DNA of 64,000 nt from Tetracentron sinense (taxonomy: Eukaryota; Streptophyta; Magnoliopsida; Trochodendrales; Trochodendraceae). Within the stretch, counting starts at the first letter, position 1. Each line of letters opens with the position of its first letter. Below the pieces are notes generated by a model, which was not told the origin of the DNA, searched no databases, and was given only the letters and a program-made list of their open reading frames with translations. The stretch is from NCBI GenBank assembly GCA_015143295.1, contig CM026557.1:32683965-32747964 (forward strand), in the 5' to 3' direction. A program made the translations under genes and the position numbers. Shown piece by piece: positions 1 to 10,451 of this stretch.

Positions 1-1180
1 CTCGAAGAAATACTCAAAGCTCGATCCTCGCTATTCGCTGTCCCCGCAAAACTTTTGAATCTATTCTTGGCCTTTAAAGAAAAGAGATGATAGAGATTTT
101 GAAATAAACTTTTTATCTCATAAAATCCTTAGGGTTCAAAACCCTAGACTTCAAAAAACCTTTTGGGCTCTCCCTAGAAGCTCACAAAATTCCTTAAGGG
201 ACTCTCCCTTGGCTCTCGAAAATTGTAGAGGAGATTTTTGAATTAATCTTGCACGTACCCCACGGTTTTGGGTGTTGGGTATTTATAGATTTGGATCTTA
301 TCTACATCATGATCATTATCCTTATCATTATCTAATAATGATAGTTATCCCAAAAGTTTCTGAATAATGATAACTCTTATAATTAATGAAACTCCATGTT
401 TATCCATAACTTATTAGTTATAACAAACTTTCTAATTTAAGATTCTTCTTACTAAAAGGATTCCTTAATTAATGGGATATAACTAACTCCCTAAAATCTA
501 GGGATTCTAATCAAATTAGAAACCCCTCAAAAGTGGGCGTGAGCTAGGAGTGGGCATGAGGGAGAGGGAGTCTTGAGCTCCAAGTTTAAGGATTAAAGAT
601 AATCCTTCTCTTTAGTTTCTTGTCTTCCAAAAAAGACATCTAATTCTATTAGATAAAGACTAATTAATTATTAATTATCTACTAACCAACTCCCTAACTA
701 TTAGGGAACTCGAAGTGAGCACCCACCTTAGGGAGACTATCCCATGGGTTTGGGCCCACCAATAAGGTCTATTTTGATGGTCTTTTTATGGATATGGGTC
801 AAACCTATATCCCCTTACATTTGGTTAATTAAATAATAATTATTATTATTCTTTAATTTAGATTAACATTTAATCTATTTATTAAAGATTAACATTTAAT
901 CCATTAAATATAGATTAACATTTAATCTATTATTTGAATTTGTATTTCTTTTATGAGCATCTCCACAATTTGCTCTAGGATATTCTAACTCTAGCTTACC
1001 CGATGTCATCCCATTGACCCTTTAATAGGAATGACATCGGAATTGTAAGTGACGTGAGATATCCATGTTGCAATTGAATCTCAGTGTAAGAACATAAACC
1101 AATAAAGGATCTCGCAGAAAGTATGCCTCTTTTTAATTTTAGAAATAGTTCTTGGGGGGCATATATCGAATCTCAAGATC
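1..1180 (-). mobile_element. Degenerate copia-type LTR fragment
   Basis: AT-rich non-coding sequence related in layout to the next LTR (1200-3197). Both have purine-rich leader-like sequence, then a TATA box, then AT-rich palindromes when read on the minus strand. The minus-strand TATA box CTATAAATA lies at 280-288. The right end, around 1160-1170, shares the GGGCATATAT tract with the LTR terminus at 3180-3197. No coding domain is visible and the left end is cut by the window. Assignment to copia rests on terminal similarity only. Confidence 0.45.
323..343 (-). promoter_or_regulatory. Palindrome upstream of an LTR TATA box
   Basis: A 21-base inverted repeat with 9-base arms (TATCATTAT and ATAATGATA) around CTA, 35 bases upstream (minus-strand sense) of the TATA box at 280-288. 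The sequence is AT-rich, so chance is a real alternative. Confidence 0.35.
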
Positions 1181-1199
1181 TGACTAAGATTCTAATTGA

Positions 1200-3197
1200 T
1201 TTTATTCAATGAAGGTTGAAATAACATTCACCTTTGCGACTTTGAAATTGTTAAATCAAATCCACGTTAGAACAGTACTCGCAAAACTTCACAAATGTCA
1301 AGTCTCATTCGCGATCCACACGAACCTTTTTTTTCCTTTAAAGCTTTCTCTAATGGAAGCTAATGACCCATCCAAATTCCAGCTCTTTAATCTTCTTTTC
1401 TTTTCTTTGATTCAAAAACCTTTCTTAATCAATCAAGAATCAATCTTGATTAATTCTTGATCTTCTTCAAGACCAAAACAAACTAAGAAGAATAATGGGA
1501 GAGAGATGGTCGTACACCCTCAAAGGGAGAGAGAAGTGGGCGTGAGATTAGAGGAGAGGAGAGAGAGGAGAAAAACGTGGAGAATTATATATTCTCTCCC
1601 AAGGGTGGGTGTCCACCTATATATAGGGTTCCCTCTTGGTTGCTTGAATTGCAATCCAAGTATAACAGCTCAACCTTATCTTAATCCAATTAGGATTCTT
1701 CAATTGTTTCCTTAATGATTATTCTCCTAATCCAATTAGGATTAATCTTAAAAAAAACTAACCTTATCCATTAGTAACTAACTAATCTTATCCTTATCTA
1801 ATAAGGAATCTTGAATTAGTAACTAACTAATGGAATCTCTAATAATTAGGGAATCTTTAATTAGTAACTAACGAACTAACTAACCTTATCCAATAAGGAG
1901 TCAATTAATTATGAACTAATTAAAAATAAGGTTTCCTCCTTGAAGTGGGCGTCCCACCCTAGGTGGGCCGTACTTCCACATGCCCTTTAGGGTTTCCAAA
2001 ACCCTAAAGGTTACTTTTGATCTTTTCTCAAAATCCCTAATGGGTCCTACCCATTTTGTTTATCACATCCAATATGATTTTACCTTTTAGAGCTTCATTA
2101 TACCATATAGTGATTACTTAGAGAAATTAATTAATTTAATTAATAATTAAATTAAAAGCTTTAACAAGGTCCTAGTATGTGGGATCTAAAGGGATCTCCT
2201 ATTTCCGGTTATAGGACCAAGTGTTTAATCTTTTGGTTGAAGCATTGTTACTAGAAACACTTTCCTAAAACTCCATTAGGATCATAGAATTTTATCTATG
2301 TCCCTGGACTTTCACCAAACACAATAATGTTCATTAACACAATGTGACCAACCTCCAGAAATTAAAGAATTGCTTGTAAGTACTATCTCACAATTTATTT
2401 GCAAATAAATCCTTCCACATTCTGATATCACTTGTAAGATTTCGGGATTTGAACAATTCCACCGTCTAGTCTATAGCTTATGTATAGAACTCTTTCTCAT
2501 GAATACTTTTTTATTGAACTGAACTTTCAAAACACTTTTAAAGAAACATTAGAAAAAAACTGCATATATATATATATATATTTATACATACTTTTCCAAA
2601 TTGAAAATATCAATTTCGATAAAGACTATTTTACCGAAAAGCACCAGTACTGGATTTAACGGTTCAGTTCAACAAGTATCACATTGATATCATTATCTCC
2701 AATTAAGGAGTTGTGGATTCCTTATTGAGTGTTTACACATTTCTCAGGTCTAAGGACAATTTGTCGAATAGATAACCCTAATGCAATCTGACAGTGTATT
2801 CCATAAGGTATCCACTAGTGACCCCGTTCAGTATTATGTACTTGCTACATATACTCACATGTTAATCAAGAGTCAACACTTTCTGTGAATGAGATTCATC
2901 ACACTATCTTACAAAACTATACATGTGCAAAGCATGATGAAGTACGGCATCCAACCAATACTCTAGAGGCTTCAAACAATATTAAGTTTACAAAAAACTG
3001 GAAAATCATATCTTCTCGCAACCTTCGCATGATTTTCCTACAATGTTACTTATGGAACTTTATGTCATCATCAAATGAGACAGTAATTAATATAAATACA
3101 CTTTATAGTTTTATAGTTGGTTGTGTGAATATGATGTTTGTCTAATCAATATAAAAATGTCTCTTTTTGGCTTTTGAGGGCATATATGTCCAACACC
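1200..3197 (-). mobile_element. Copia-type LTR, minus strand (solo or truncated)
   Basis: The right end reads TGTTGGACATATATGCCC on the minus strand, a typical start for a plant copia LTR. A TATA box CTATATATAG lies at 1617-1626. Short near-palindromes recur between 1680 and 1880: AATCCAATTAGGATT twice and ATTAGTAACTAACTAAT two to three times. An AT dinucleotide run of about 18 bases is at 2564-2581. No gag or pol remnant is attached, so this is probably a solo or truncated LTR. The left boundary near 1200 is approximate. Confidence 0.55.
2564..2581. repeat. AT dinucleotide microsatellite
   Basis: About nine uninterrupted AT units inside the copia-type LTR. Confidence 0.8.
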
Positions 3198-4036
3198 CGC
3201 CACATGAACTTTTCAATTCGATTAATCCTTCTAATAACATTATCCCTAATAGGCCTTCAAGATTAATATATTATTGAACTCATAGCCCATTGTACATCAT
3301 CTAGATTTCTAAGACGTTTGATTAAGCAATGAGAAACTATTTTTCATGTAAAACATTTTGAGAAAAACTTTTATTAAGTATAATATATTTTATTAAAAAT
3401 ATATTTCAAACTTATTTGATTTTAAAATCACCTGTGCAAGATTTAAGCTTAATCGACTATCTTACTCAAAACTTGGATAATCTCTCAATTTAATGAGTAT
3501 GGATTTCTTGTTTGAAATTCATCATGACTCGAACAACTTTCTAATTATTCAACTGTCACCTTATCGTAGTCCTTCAGGTAGAGAGTACTTAGGTGCAATC
3601 AAAATAGTCAGATCACTGCTCAGTTATAAATGAACTCATCAGATCTAAGTATCATCAAAACTGTTCAATGTGAATGAGAGACCAACTATCAGATAGTATG
3701 TTTATACAAGAGGTCTCTCATTACATGCAATCAATTAGTGTACATTTAATCACTCATATGCTGATGTGTAGTCTCCACTACAATAGTTTGAGATAAAAGT
3801 ACATTTCAACTATTGAGAACATCTTAGCATTGTGGCAGTTATAAAACTACATCGGAATTGTAAGTCCTACAATATATCCTAGGGACCTTGATTGATATCT
3901 AATATAGTATAGATCATCTCATAATCATGGTCAATTACCCATAATGAATTCACAATAGATAAAGAAGATGTCTTTATTAATCTAATCAATAAGAATCTTA
4001 CAATCTAAATGACTTTTTAGGACATCATGTCCAACA
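3198..4036 (-). mobile_element. Second copia-type LTR end, minus strand
   Basis: On the minus strand the sequence starting at 4036 reads TGTTGGACATGATGTCC, the classic start of many plant copia LTRs. The sequence below it is AT-rich and lacks coding capacity. The other boundary cannot be placed. It may abut or be interrupted by the LTR ending at 3197. Confidence 0.5.
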
Positions 4037-5480
4037 TTCTAATTATTTAAGACTCAGTTGTAGACTTATAAATATGTATTTATAGGTCTAGGGTTTTTAT
4101 AGGTGAAAATATTAGAAGGGTTTAAGAACTCCAGGGTTTGGAAAAAAGTCGAAGGGAGGATATTTATGGATTGTTCTTGGGATTCATTGAGAAGGTGACT
4201 TGAGTGAGTTGTACAAGGGGCTCGGGATTTGGGTTATGATTAATCTGATCTTTCTTTGTGTGTGTGTGTATATGAATATTCTGATCAGTGAGAATGTTAC
4301 GTAATGGGTGAGAAGTTGGAGGGATAGCCTTGCCTACTTATAGAGGAATCCAAGAGAGAGAGAGGACGCGTACAGCTTCTCTAATGACCGAGGCCGTCTT
4401 GGGCACGGTCTTGATGGGTAAGAGTTAGCCGAGACGGACCTGCGCTATTGCGCATGACCAACGAAGTAGAAGTTTCGCGCATGACCGACGAAGTAGAAGT
4501 TTCGCGCAGGAACATCCGCGTTTCTCTGCCAGTGATACCCAATCCAAGACTTTAAAACTAACTTTTTTTTTTTTTTGGGTAATGAGATATTTCTATACTA
4601 ACTTGAAAAATCAGATTTCTAAACTACAGGAAAGAGCTAACCTTTAAAAGTAACTAACTTAGCTAAATGAATAAGTGAAAACAGATTTTAAACTATCAGT
4701 CTAAAAAACTAATCTATAATTATGAACTAAAAATTGGTTAAAGTGCTTAAGAAAAGAAAAGAAAAAGAAAGCAAGATGGAAACTTTACCTGTGCGTGAAG
4801 AATGGCTGCATGCAGTGGATGTTAACGGACCTGTTTGGACCCGAGATGAAAGCAAGGTCACCTGACTGGATGTGAGGTAGGAAGAGGATGGAGTTGTAGC
4901 TGCCGTTGTGGAGATGGAGGTGCCCCGACGGGGCTGACCTGGGCGCGAACATGTGATTCTGGACAGGGTGTTTTGGGTTGGTAACAGGGGCTATTTTCTG
5001 GTTTGTTATAAGGGCTGTTCGGGGGCTATTATATGGCTATTTCGGAATTGTTAGTGGAGGCTTCCGGGGCGGTTTTGGGGACTGTTATGGGCGTGAATAT
5101 GGGCTGCTACAGGAGGTTTAATGGAGCTAGGTGAGCAGACGGTTTGGTCGTGTGAATGATGGACCTAATGCTGGAAGTAAATGTTGGAGGGGACTTGAGG
5201 TGGGAATGAGGACTGAATAGGGGTTCTTTGGGCTGAGCAGATGGTTGTTTTGGGTGGGCATATGGACTGAACAGGGGCTATTGATGGAGATTATAACAGA
5301 GAAGGGGGATGGTGTGCCAGTACAACATATTTTTTCAGTCTAAGATATCTAATCATGTACATGCTTAAACCTGAGTTCTTTCCTAGTGACTTTACTATTT
5401 AATCAATATATTTTTTGAACTTTCTTTGCATATTAATTATGAAATCTGTAAATTTTATCATTTCAATATTCTAATAAATA
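4037..5480. other. Unassigned intergenic sequence
   Basis: No gene is recognised. 4080-4560 is leader-like mixed sequence, with a GC-rich tandem repeat at 4450-4503. 4560-4800 is A/T-rich with a T14-type run. 4860-5310 is unusually G-rich (GGGCTATT, GGGGCTGTT motifs). It could be the interior of the CACTA element ending at 6215, but no CACTA left end with matching duplication was found. Confidence 0.4.
4450..4503. repeat. 27-bp tandem duplication
   Basis: Two adjacent copies of a 27-base unit beginning GCGCATGACC and ending GTAGAAGTTTC. They differ at one base (A or G in the CRACG part). It is CG-rich in an AT-rich setting. Confidence 0.85.
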
Positions 5481-6215
5481 ATTTTATTTGATTGTGTTGT
5501 AGGAGAGAGCAGGGAGCACACACCTGTCGAATTTTAGAGGTGCGGGAGGGAACCAATGAGATGAAGATAGTTAGACTTACGATTTATTGACACTTTTTTT
5601 ATAGACATGTGTATTGTATTATTACATGTGATTGGATGTATTTATTTTATACTGATTTCCATGTAGGTTTTGGTTCTTTTTATATATAATGTCATTATGG
5701 ACACTATTTTGTTTATTTTATATTGTTGAAAGGTACAACACAGGTAAAAAAATATTGTTAACAGGTAAAAAAAAAATTTATATTATTGACAGGTACAAAA
5801 CAGGTTTAAAAAAATAGAAAAAATATTTTCATTTTTTTTTATGTCATGACTATTCGCAGCGTTTTAAAACGCCATAATTGATATCGGTATAAAACGTCGT
5901 GGAATGTCACCCTATAACGGCGTTTGTAAAATGCCGCCAAAGATCCAATATATAAATGCCGTCGAAGGTGAGTCTGTAACGGCGTTTAAAGAAACGCCGT
6001 AAAAGGGCATATATCACGGCGTTTTTATAAACGCCGTTATAGGGTCATGTACAGCGGCGTTTTACAAATGCCGTCAATATAAATGCCGCCTTTACTTTCC
6101 CCGACGCAGGCAATAACGGCGTTTTGGTTAAAACGCCGTTATTAACTATAACGGCGTTTTTGGGGTTTTTTACGGTGATTTAAAAACGCCGTGAAAAGTC
6201 TTAAATTTTGTAGTG
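5481..6215 (+). mobile_element. CACTA (En/Spm) transposon, right-hand portion
   Basis: The segment ends in TTTTGTAGTG at 6206-6215, the complement of a plant CACTA terminus (CACTACAAAA). The adjoining 350 bases hold at least eight copies, in both orientations, of ACGGCGTTTT/AAAACGCCGT, which fits a subterminal transposase-binding region. The matching left terminus was not found. Bases 5490-5850 are AT-rich and may be 3' untranslated sequence of a lost transposase gene. Confidence 0.75.
5858..6196. repeat. CACTA subterminal palindromic repeats
   Basis: Repeated units of ACGGCGTTT facing AAACGCCGT form hairpins, for example near 5861-5876, 5978-6000, 6018-6040 and 6115-6140. This is the arrangement expected for transposase-binding subterminal repeats of CACTA elements. 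Confidence 0.75.
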
Positions 6216-6514
6216 AGATGAGAACAATATTGTACTGGGTTTTTCAAGGTTTTTCTTAATAAAAAAGAAACAATCGGATCTTATCCCGTGAACATATGCA
6301 AGTTATTGTCGAACCATTTATATCTCGTGTTTTTTCTTGTGTGTGCTTATTATCTTTTTTGTCGGTATTCTGTTATCCCCAACACAAACTCCAAATCATA
6401 GTCTCTTCTCATCTAACAATGATTGCAATCTTAAAGGTCTCTTTCTCAAGGGTAGGTGTAATTACCACCACCAACACAACATCCTCCTCTTTCAGGTCTC
6501 TCTGACGTGTGGGT
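6216..6514. other. No recognised feature
   Basis: AT-rich sequence flanking the CACTA end. Nothing recognisable on either strand. Confidence 0.5.
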
Positions 6515-6523
6515 ATACGTCGG

Positions 6524-6813
6524 GGCTTTGGCTTGTCTCTGGCGAAGCTAGAAACCCCTCTCGGGGTTCCATACATTGTGTGACAGTTGGCCAAAAAATG
6601 GGGAGAAGTCATTTCATTTTCTCCCCATTTTTTTGACTTCTCCCCATATGATATCTCTCCCCTTTATTCTCACACTTATCGCCACATGTCTTATTAAGGA
6701 TGGAGAAGTCAAAATCGTGGGCCCCATGATTTTGACTTCTCCACCACTTGTCACTTATTTTATGGAACCCTGAGATAACCCCTTTCTGGCTTCGCCAGAG
6801 ACAAGCCAAGGCC
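6524..6813. mobile_element. Mutator-like MITE with 9-bp target duplication
   Basis: A 290-base element flanked by perfect direct repeats ATACGTCGG (6515-6523 and 6814-6822). Its ends are inverted repeats starting GGCTTTGGCTTGTCTCTGG on the left, with the near complement on the right. They extend over about 50 bases with a few mismatches. Internal hairpins (GGGGAGAAGTC and GACTTCTCC motifs) are present. A 9-bp duplication is typical of Mutator-like elements. There is no coding capacity. Confidence 0.88.
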
Positions 6814-6822
6814 ATACGTCGG

Positions 6823-7739
6823 ACTACCCAGCTACTCCTCAACATGATTTGCATCTTTTCTTTTCTATCTTCTTTATGAAAAAAAAAATTACAATCATAT
6901 TTCTGAAACCCATCTCAATATCCATCTATATAAATTTCAATGTTTCTATTTACATTTACATTTACTTTTAGCTGACACTGAAACATGAAAAAAAGAATGA
7001 GTAATGTTAATTAATGGGTATTCAACTCTTATTTTCTATTTCTTTTTCTTTTTTACCTTTGGAAAAAATGTATTGAGATTATCATAGACCCATCTCCATC
7101 TATATTTCGGTCTCAACGTTCCAAAATTAATTTCGACTTCATCAAATTGTCATGTGAGACTAATCACTAAACGAGTATTCAAGGCTCTTTTTCTTTCTAA
7201 TTTGGTGCATAATGACAGCACCAAATCCTCTATATCCACAGGATTTGAGATCCATAAGAGCTCTTCTCTTGTCATCAATTCTTCCAAATTGGAAAGAGTT
7301 TATCTTTGGTGAGTTGTGTCTCATTAGTAACAGTGATACTATAGCACGAGCGAAACAATATCTTTAATCCTTGGTACGAAACCGTTACAGGCTTGTATTG
7401 TAGTTTCCTTATATCCTTGATGCCCGCGCCACATTTGGAATTTAAACCGGCTATATCTTTTTTTTGTTAACATTATAAAAACACAACACACACCCAAACT
7501 GGCGATTTAATTTGGGAGCTTGAGGTGTTAGCTAAAAAGGAAAAGGTGAATGATAAGACCCCACTCATGTAAGATAGTGCATTCCAAAAGAGTACTGCTA
7601 ATCCGACAAATCTGTGGGTCTTTGGCCATACAATGAAAGATATAATATATTGAGGAATGTTAACCTGACTCTTAGTCAACCCCTACTCTCAACCTCCATT
7701 AATCACCTTTTAATTTGACCAAGAGTGTACTTGTCAATT
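6823..7739. other. No recognised feature
   Basis: AT-rich intergenic sequence. No open frame shows a recognisable domain, and no terminal repeats were found. Confidence 0.5.
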
Positions 7740-7975
7740 AATTTTTTACGAGAGAACTTTCACAGTTGTAACTGGTTAATTAATGGACAAGTAGTTGGTG
7801 GACGATAACACGCATTGAAATGTAATTCAAAAAGTCCTTTAATTTCCCTTGAACTAAGGTTAATAAGTTTTAGTTAATTTTAATAAAAAAATTAAAGTTA
7901 GATGTTTTTATCCTAAAGGCTAGTGAATCTTAACCACAGTTAAAGAAAGTTAAAGGGGACACGTGATGAGAAAAA
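7740..7975. repeat. Diverged copy of the GACACGTGTTGAC repeat family
   Basis: The right part (GTGAATCTTAACC, then GTTAAAGGGGACACGTG) matches a family seen also at about 8300, 9384, 33256, 33604 and 45470. The family looks like an imperfect inverted repeat whose arms carry CACGTGTCCCTTTTAAC on one side and the complement on the other. Confidence 0.5.
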
Positions 7976-8299
7976 TGGGACGAGACGCATTTTGGATTAC
8001 TTTCCATTGAAAAAAGAGATTAACTATGAAGAGGAGCTATGGTTAAGGGAGAGCAAATCTTCTTAGTGGCCCCTAATACCAAAATTAGTGTTAGGGGCAC
8101 ATAACAAATTGGAAGTTGACTCTTCAAATAGCAACCTCAATTGCTCATTTAATGCACTGTATCTGCAATCCAACTTAAAGAATTGTGAAAATATCATTTG
8201 ATATTTTATTTTACCGAGAGAGCAACCCAACGTGCTCATTTAATGCAAACTGCAGAGAATGGCAAATGATGTTTTGACATTTTCTCTTCTGATTGCAAT

Positions 8300-8600
8300 A
8301 ATACTTGGGGGAGAGTTCGATCGCACCCACGGGCCCTTAATGTATCCCTTTTAACTCTTATTAATTATGATTAAGATTCATTAACCCTTTGGGTTCAATA
8401 ATATAATTTTAGTTTTTTTTTTAAATAGTTGAAAAAATCAACCTTAAGGGTTAAAATTTCTTCACAAGAATTAATATTTTTTCATATATATTTTTAAAAA
8501 AACCAATATTATATTGTTGTACCCCAAGGGTTAGTGAATCTCAGTTAGAGTTAATAGGGGTTAAAAGCGGCACATTTTGCCCTCGAGTTCAATCCCAATT
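8300..8600. repeat. CACGTGTCC-family repeat nested in the MITE
   Basis: It begins GGGAGAGTTCGATCGCACCCA and ends in GGGGTTAAAAG plus a diverged right arm. This matches the copy at 33256 and forms an imperfect inverted repeat around an A/T-rich centre. It is a non-coding MITE-like family; its target duplication is unresolved. Confidence 0.6.
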
Positions 8601-8783
8601 GGAAGAAAAAATGCGGTAATGTCATCCACCCTTCTTTGCATTAAATGAACAATTGAGTTGCTTTCTGGGTGAAGACAAAAAGGCAAATAGTGACGTTTTC
8701 ACCCTTATTTGCTGGAACGGAGCCATAATGCATTAAATGTGTAATTGAGGTTGCTATTTGAGATGTCAAATTTAAATTGGTTA

Positions 8784-9180
8784 GAGCATTCCTAGCAGCC
8801 TCACCAAATTTCACTCACCAAAATAGCCAAAACCTACAAAAAGTGGTTTTGGTGAGCCACTTTTTTAAAACACTCCCAACAGCCTCACCATTTTAACCAA
8901 AAAAAAGAGGAGAGAGAAATAATATTTCATCATTTGTGTGGGACCAAAAAAAGAAAGGGAGAGAGAGAAACCTTATTTTATTTTTTGTGTGGGCCCAAGG
9001 GTGAGAAGATTTAACTTTGGTGAGTCTACAGTACTCACCAAACTTGGTGAGTACTGTAGACTCACCAAATGGATTTCTTCATTCTGTTGAGGCTGCTGGG
9101 AGTCATTTTAACACCTTTTTAGTCTTTTGCCTCACCAAAATAACCAAAAAGTTATTTTGGTGAGGCTGCTAGGAATGCTC
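8784..9180. mobile_element. PIF/Harbinger (Tourist-like) MITE
   Basis: A 397-base element with inverted ends GAGCATTCCTAGCAGCCTCA and its complement, flanked by TTA on both sides (8781-8783, 9181-9183). The TTA duplication is diagnostic of PIF/Harbinger. The interior carries repeated CTCACCAAA/TTTGGTGAG hairpin units. It is inserted in the right arm of the 8049-9237 element. Confidence 0.88.
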
Positions 9181-9344
9181 TTATGCGGCCCTAATACCAA
9201 AATTGGTGTTAGGTGTCCGGTTAGAAGATTTGCTCTCTGGTTGAGGGGCCCACCGGAGCACCCAAAAAATTGCCTCCATGGAGTGCTACCCACAGACGCA
9301 CTAAGTCAAACGTTTTTTTGAAGTAGGTGAAACATTATTACAGG

Positions 9345-10127
9345 CAGGGGTGGAGCCTAGGGGGGCACGTTCCCCCTCAACTTTGAAAAACAATATGGTT
9401 AAGATTCACTAACATTTGAAGTTCAATAATATAACCTTGGTTTTTTAAAAAATATATTAAAAAATTTACTCTAGGGGTTAAAAATTCTCATGAATGTTTT
9501 TCTAATAACTTTTTTAAAATTAAGGTTATATTTTTTTCTAATAACTTTTTTTAAAATTAAGGTTATATTTTTGAACTCCAAGAGTTAATGAATATTAACC
9601 AAAGTTAATAGGAGTTAAAAGGGACACGTGTTGAACTGTGGGTGCGATTGAACTCATGGAGGGTTCAATCACAATTGACTGTGATCCAATCTCCTTGAAC
9701 TTATAGAAAAATATATCTTTTATATAATATTGTTTAATTATTTAATAAGGCATAGTCATGGGATGATGACAATTACTCCTTAAAATTTTTAAAAACATAC
9801 TATATTATTTAATTATTTAATAGGGCATAACCAATCGGCAAGGGGCCCTAAAGTTTGAAAACAAAATATATTTTTTATACTGTGTCATATAATTATTTAA
9901 CAGAGATAGCCATAAGGTATGGAAACAACTACCCCGTAAACAATGTGAAACAATACTCATAAGATATATACGTGGACGAAATGACCTATAAATTTAGTTT
10001 TCAAAAAAATAAGGGGCTAAGCCCCCAAACCCCCAACGCGTAGACCTGAAATATGTTGTAGGCGTTTAATCATTTTCCACAAATTCACCAATATGCATTG
10101 TGTGCTCGGGTTGGCTCCTAAACCAAA
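9345..10127. mobile_element. hAT-type non-autonomous element (diverged copy)
   Basis: The left end CAGGGGTGGAGCCTAGG resembles the hAT terminus CAGGGGCGGAGCCAGG seen at 33135. The interior matches that element in order: a CACGTGTCC-family repeat (9384-9680), the tract CTGTGATCCAATCTC, several TTTAATTATTTAAT...ATAGCCAT units, and CATAAGATATA. The right end is degraded (GTTGGCTCCTAAACC near 10115) and no matching 8-base duplication is visible. Confidence 0.65.
9384..9680. repeat. CACGTGTCC-family repeat inside the hAT copy
   Basis: It carries GTTAAGATTCACTAAC on the left and GTTAATAGGAGTTAAAAGGG with ACACGTGTTGA on the right. The flanking hAT sequence on the right matches that flanking the copy at 33256, so it appears to be part of this hAT subfamily rather than a separate insertion. 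Confidence 0.55.
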
Positions 10128-10402
10128 GCTCTTGTTTATAGTTAATCTTTTGAAATTATCATTAACCATAATCTAGAGTCAAAAATGTTTTAATCATGAA
10201 GAGAGATTAACTACAAATAGGAGCTCTCTGGTTCAAGAGATAATCGGACACAAGGTCAATTTGGAACAAAGCTACGGTTTTTAGTTAATCTAATAGTCAT
10301 GAAATGTTGCATCACTTCCATGATCTTTGAAAACCATTAAAAGTCTGATCATAATACCATGCAGAACTAAATAATATCAAGATGCGAAAAGCCAACAAAA
10401 TA
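10128..10402. other. Downstream flank of the CYP98A-like pseudogene
   Basis: AT-rich sequence just 3' of the P450 stop codon, so probably its old 3' untranslated region and flank. No poly(A) signal could be assigned with confidence. Confidence 0.4.
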
Positions 10403-10451
10403 TTACATATCGGTAGACACACGCTTGTACAAGTGTGCAGGCAGCCTCGGA
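10403..10451 (-). pseudogene. CYP98A-like C-terminal end
   Basis: Read on the minus strand, this short piece completes the P450 after removal of the copia element. The codons give APRLPAHLYKRVSTDM followed by TAA (10403-10405), the expected CYP98A C terminus. It joins in frame to the piece at 31972 through the shared TCGGA duplication (10447-10451 and 31972-31976). Confidence 0.88.

Larger units (their letters stand above)
8049..9237. mobile_element. Mutator-like MITE with long inverted arms, carrying nested insertions
   Basis: The ends are GAGAGCAAATCTTCT and its complement. They are flanked by 9-base direct repeats with one mismatch, TGGTTAAGG (8040-8048) and TGGTTGAGG (9238-9246). The arms extend inward about 200 bases: the CTAATACCAAAATTNGTGTTAGG tract and the ATTTAATGC/CAATTGAGGTTGC tracts recur in opposite orientation. 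The centre holds a CACGTGTCC-family repeat (about 8300-8600). The right arm is split by a Tourist-like MITE (8784-9180). Confidence 0.8.

Noticed and set aside
4860-5310. G-rich stretch as a possible G-quadruplex or gene
   Set aside because: G runs are mostly short and irregular, no domain is encoded, and no repeat structure was seen; left as unassigned.
6337-6636. Small ORFs over the MITE at 6524
   Set aside because: They run across the inverted repeats and target duplication, so they are not genes.
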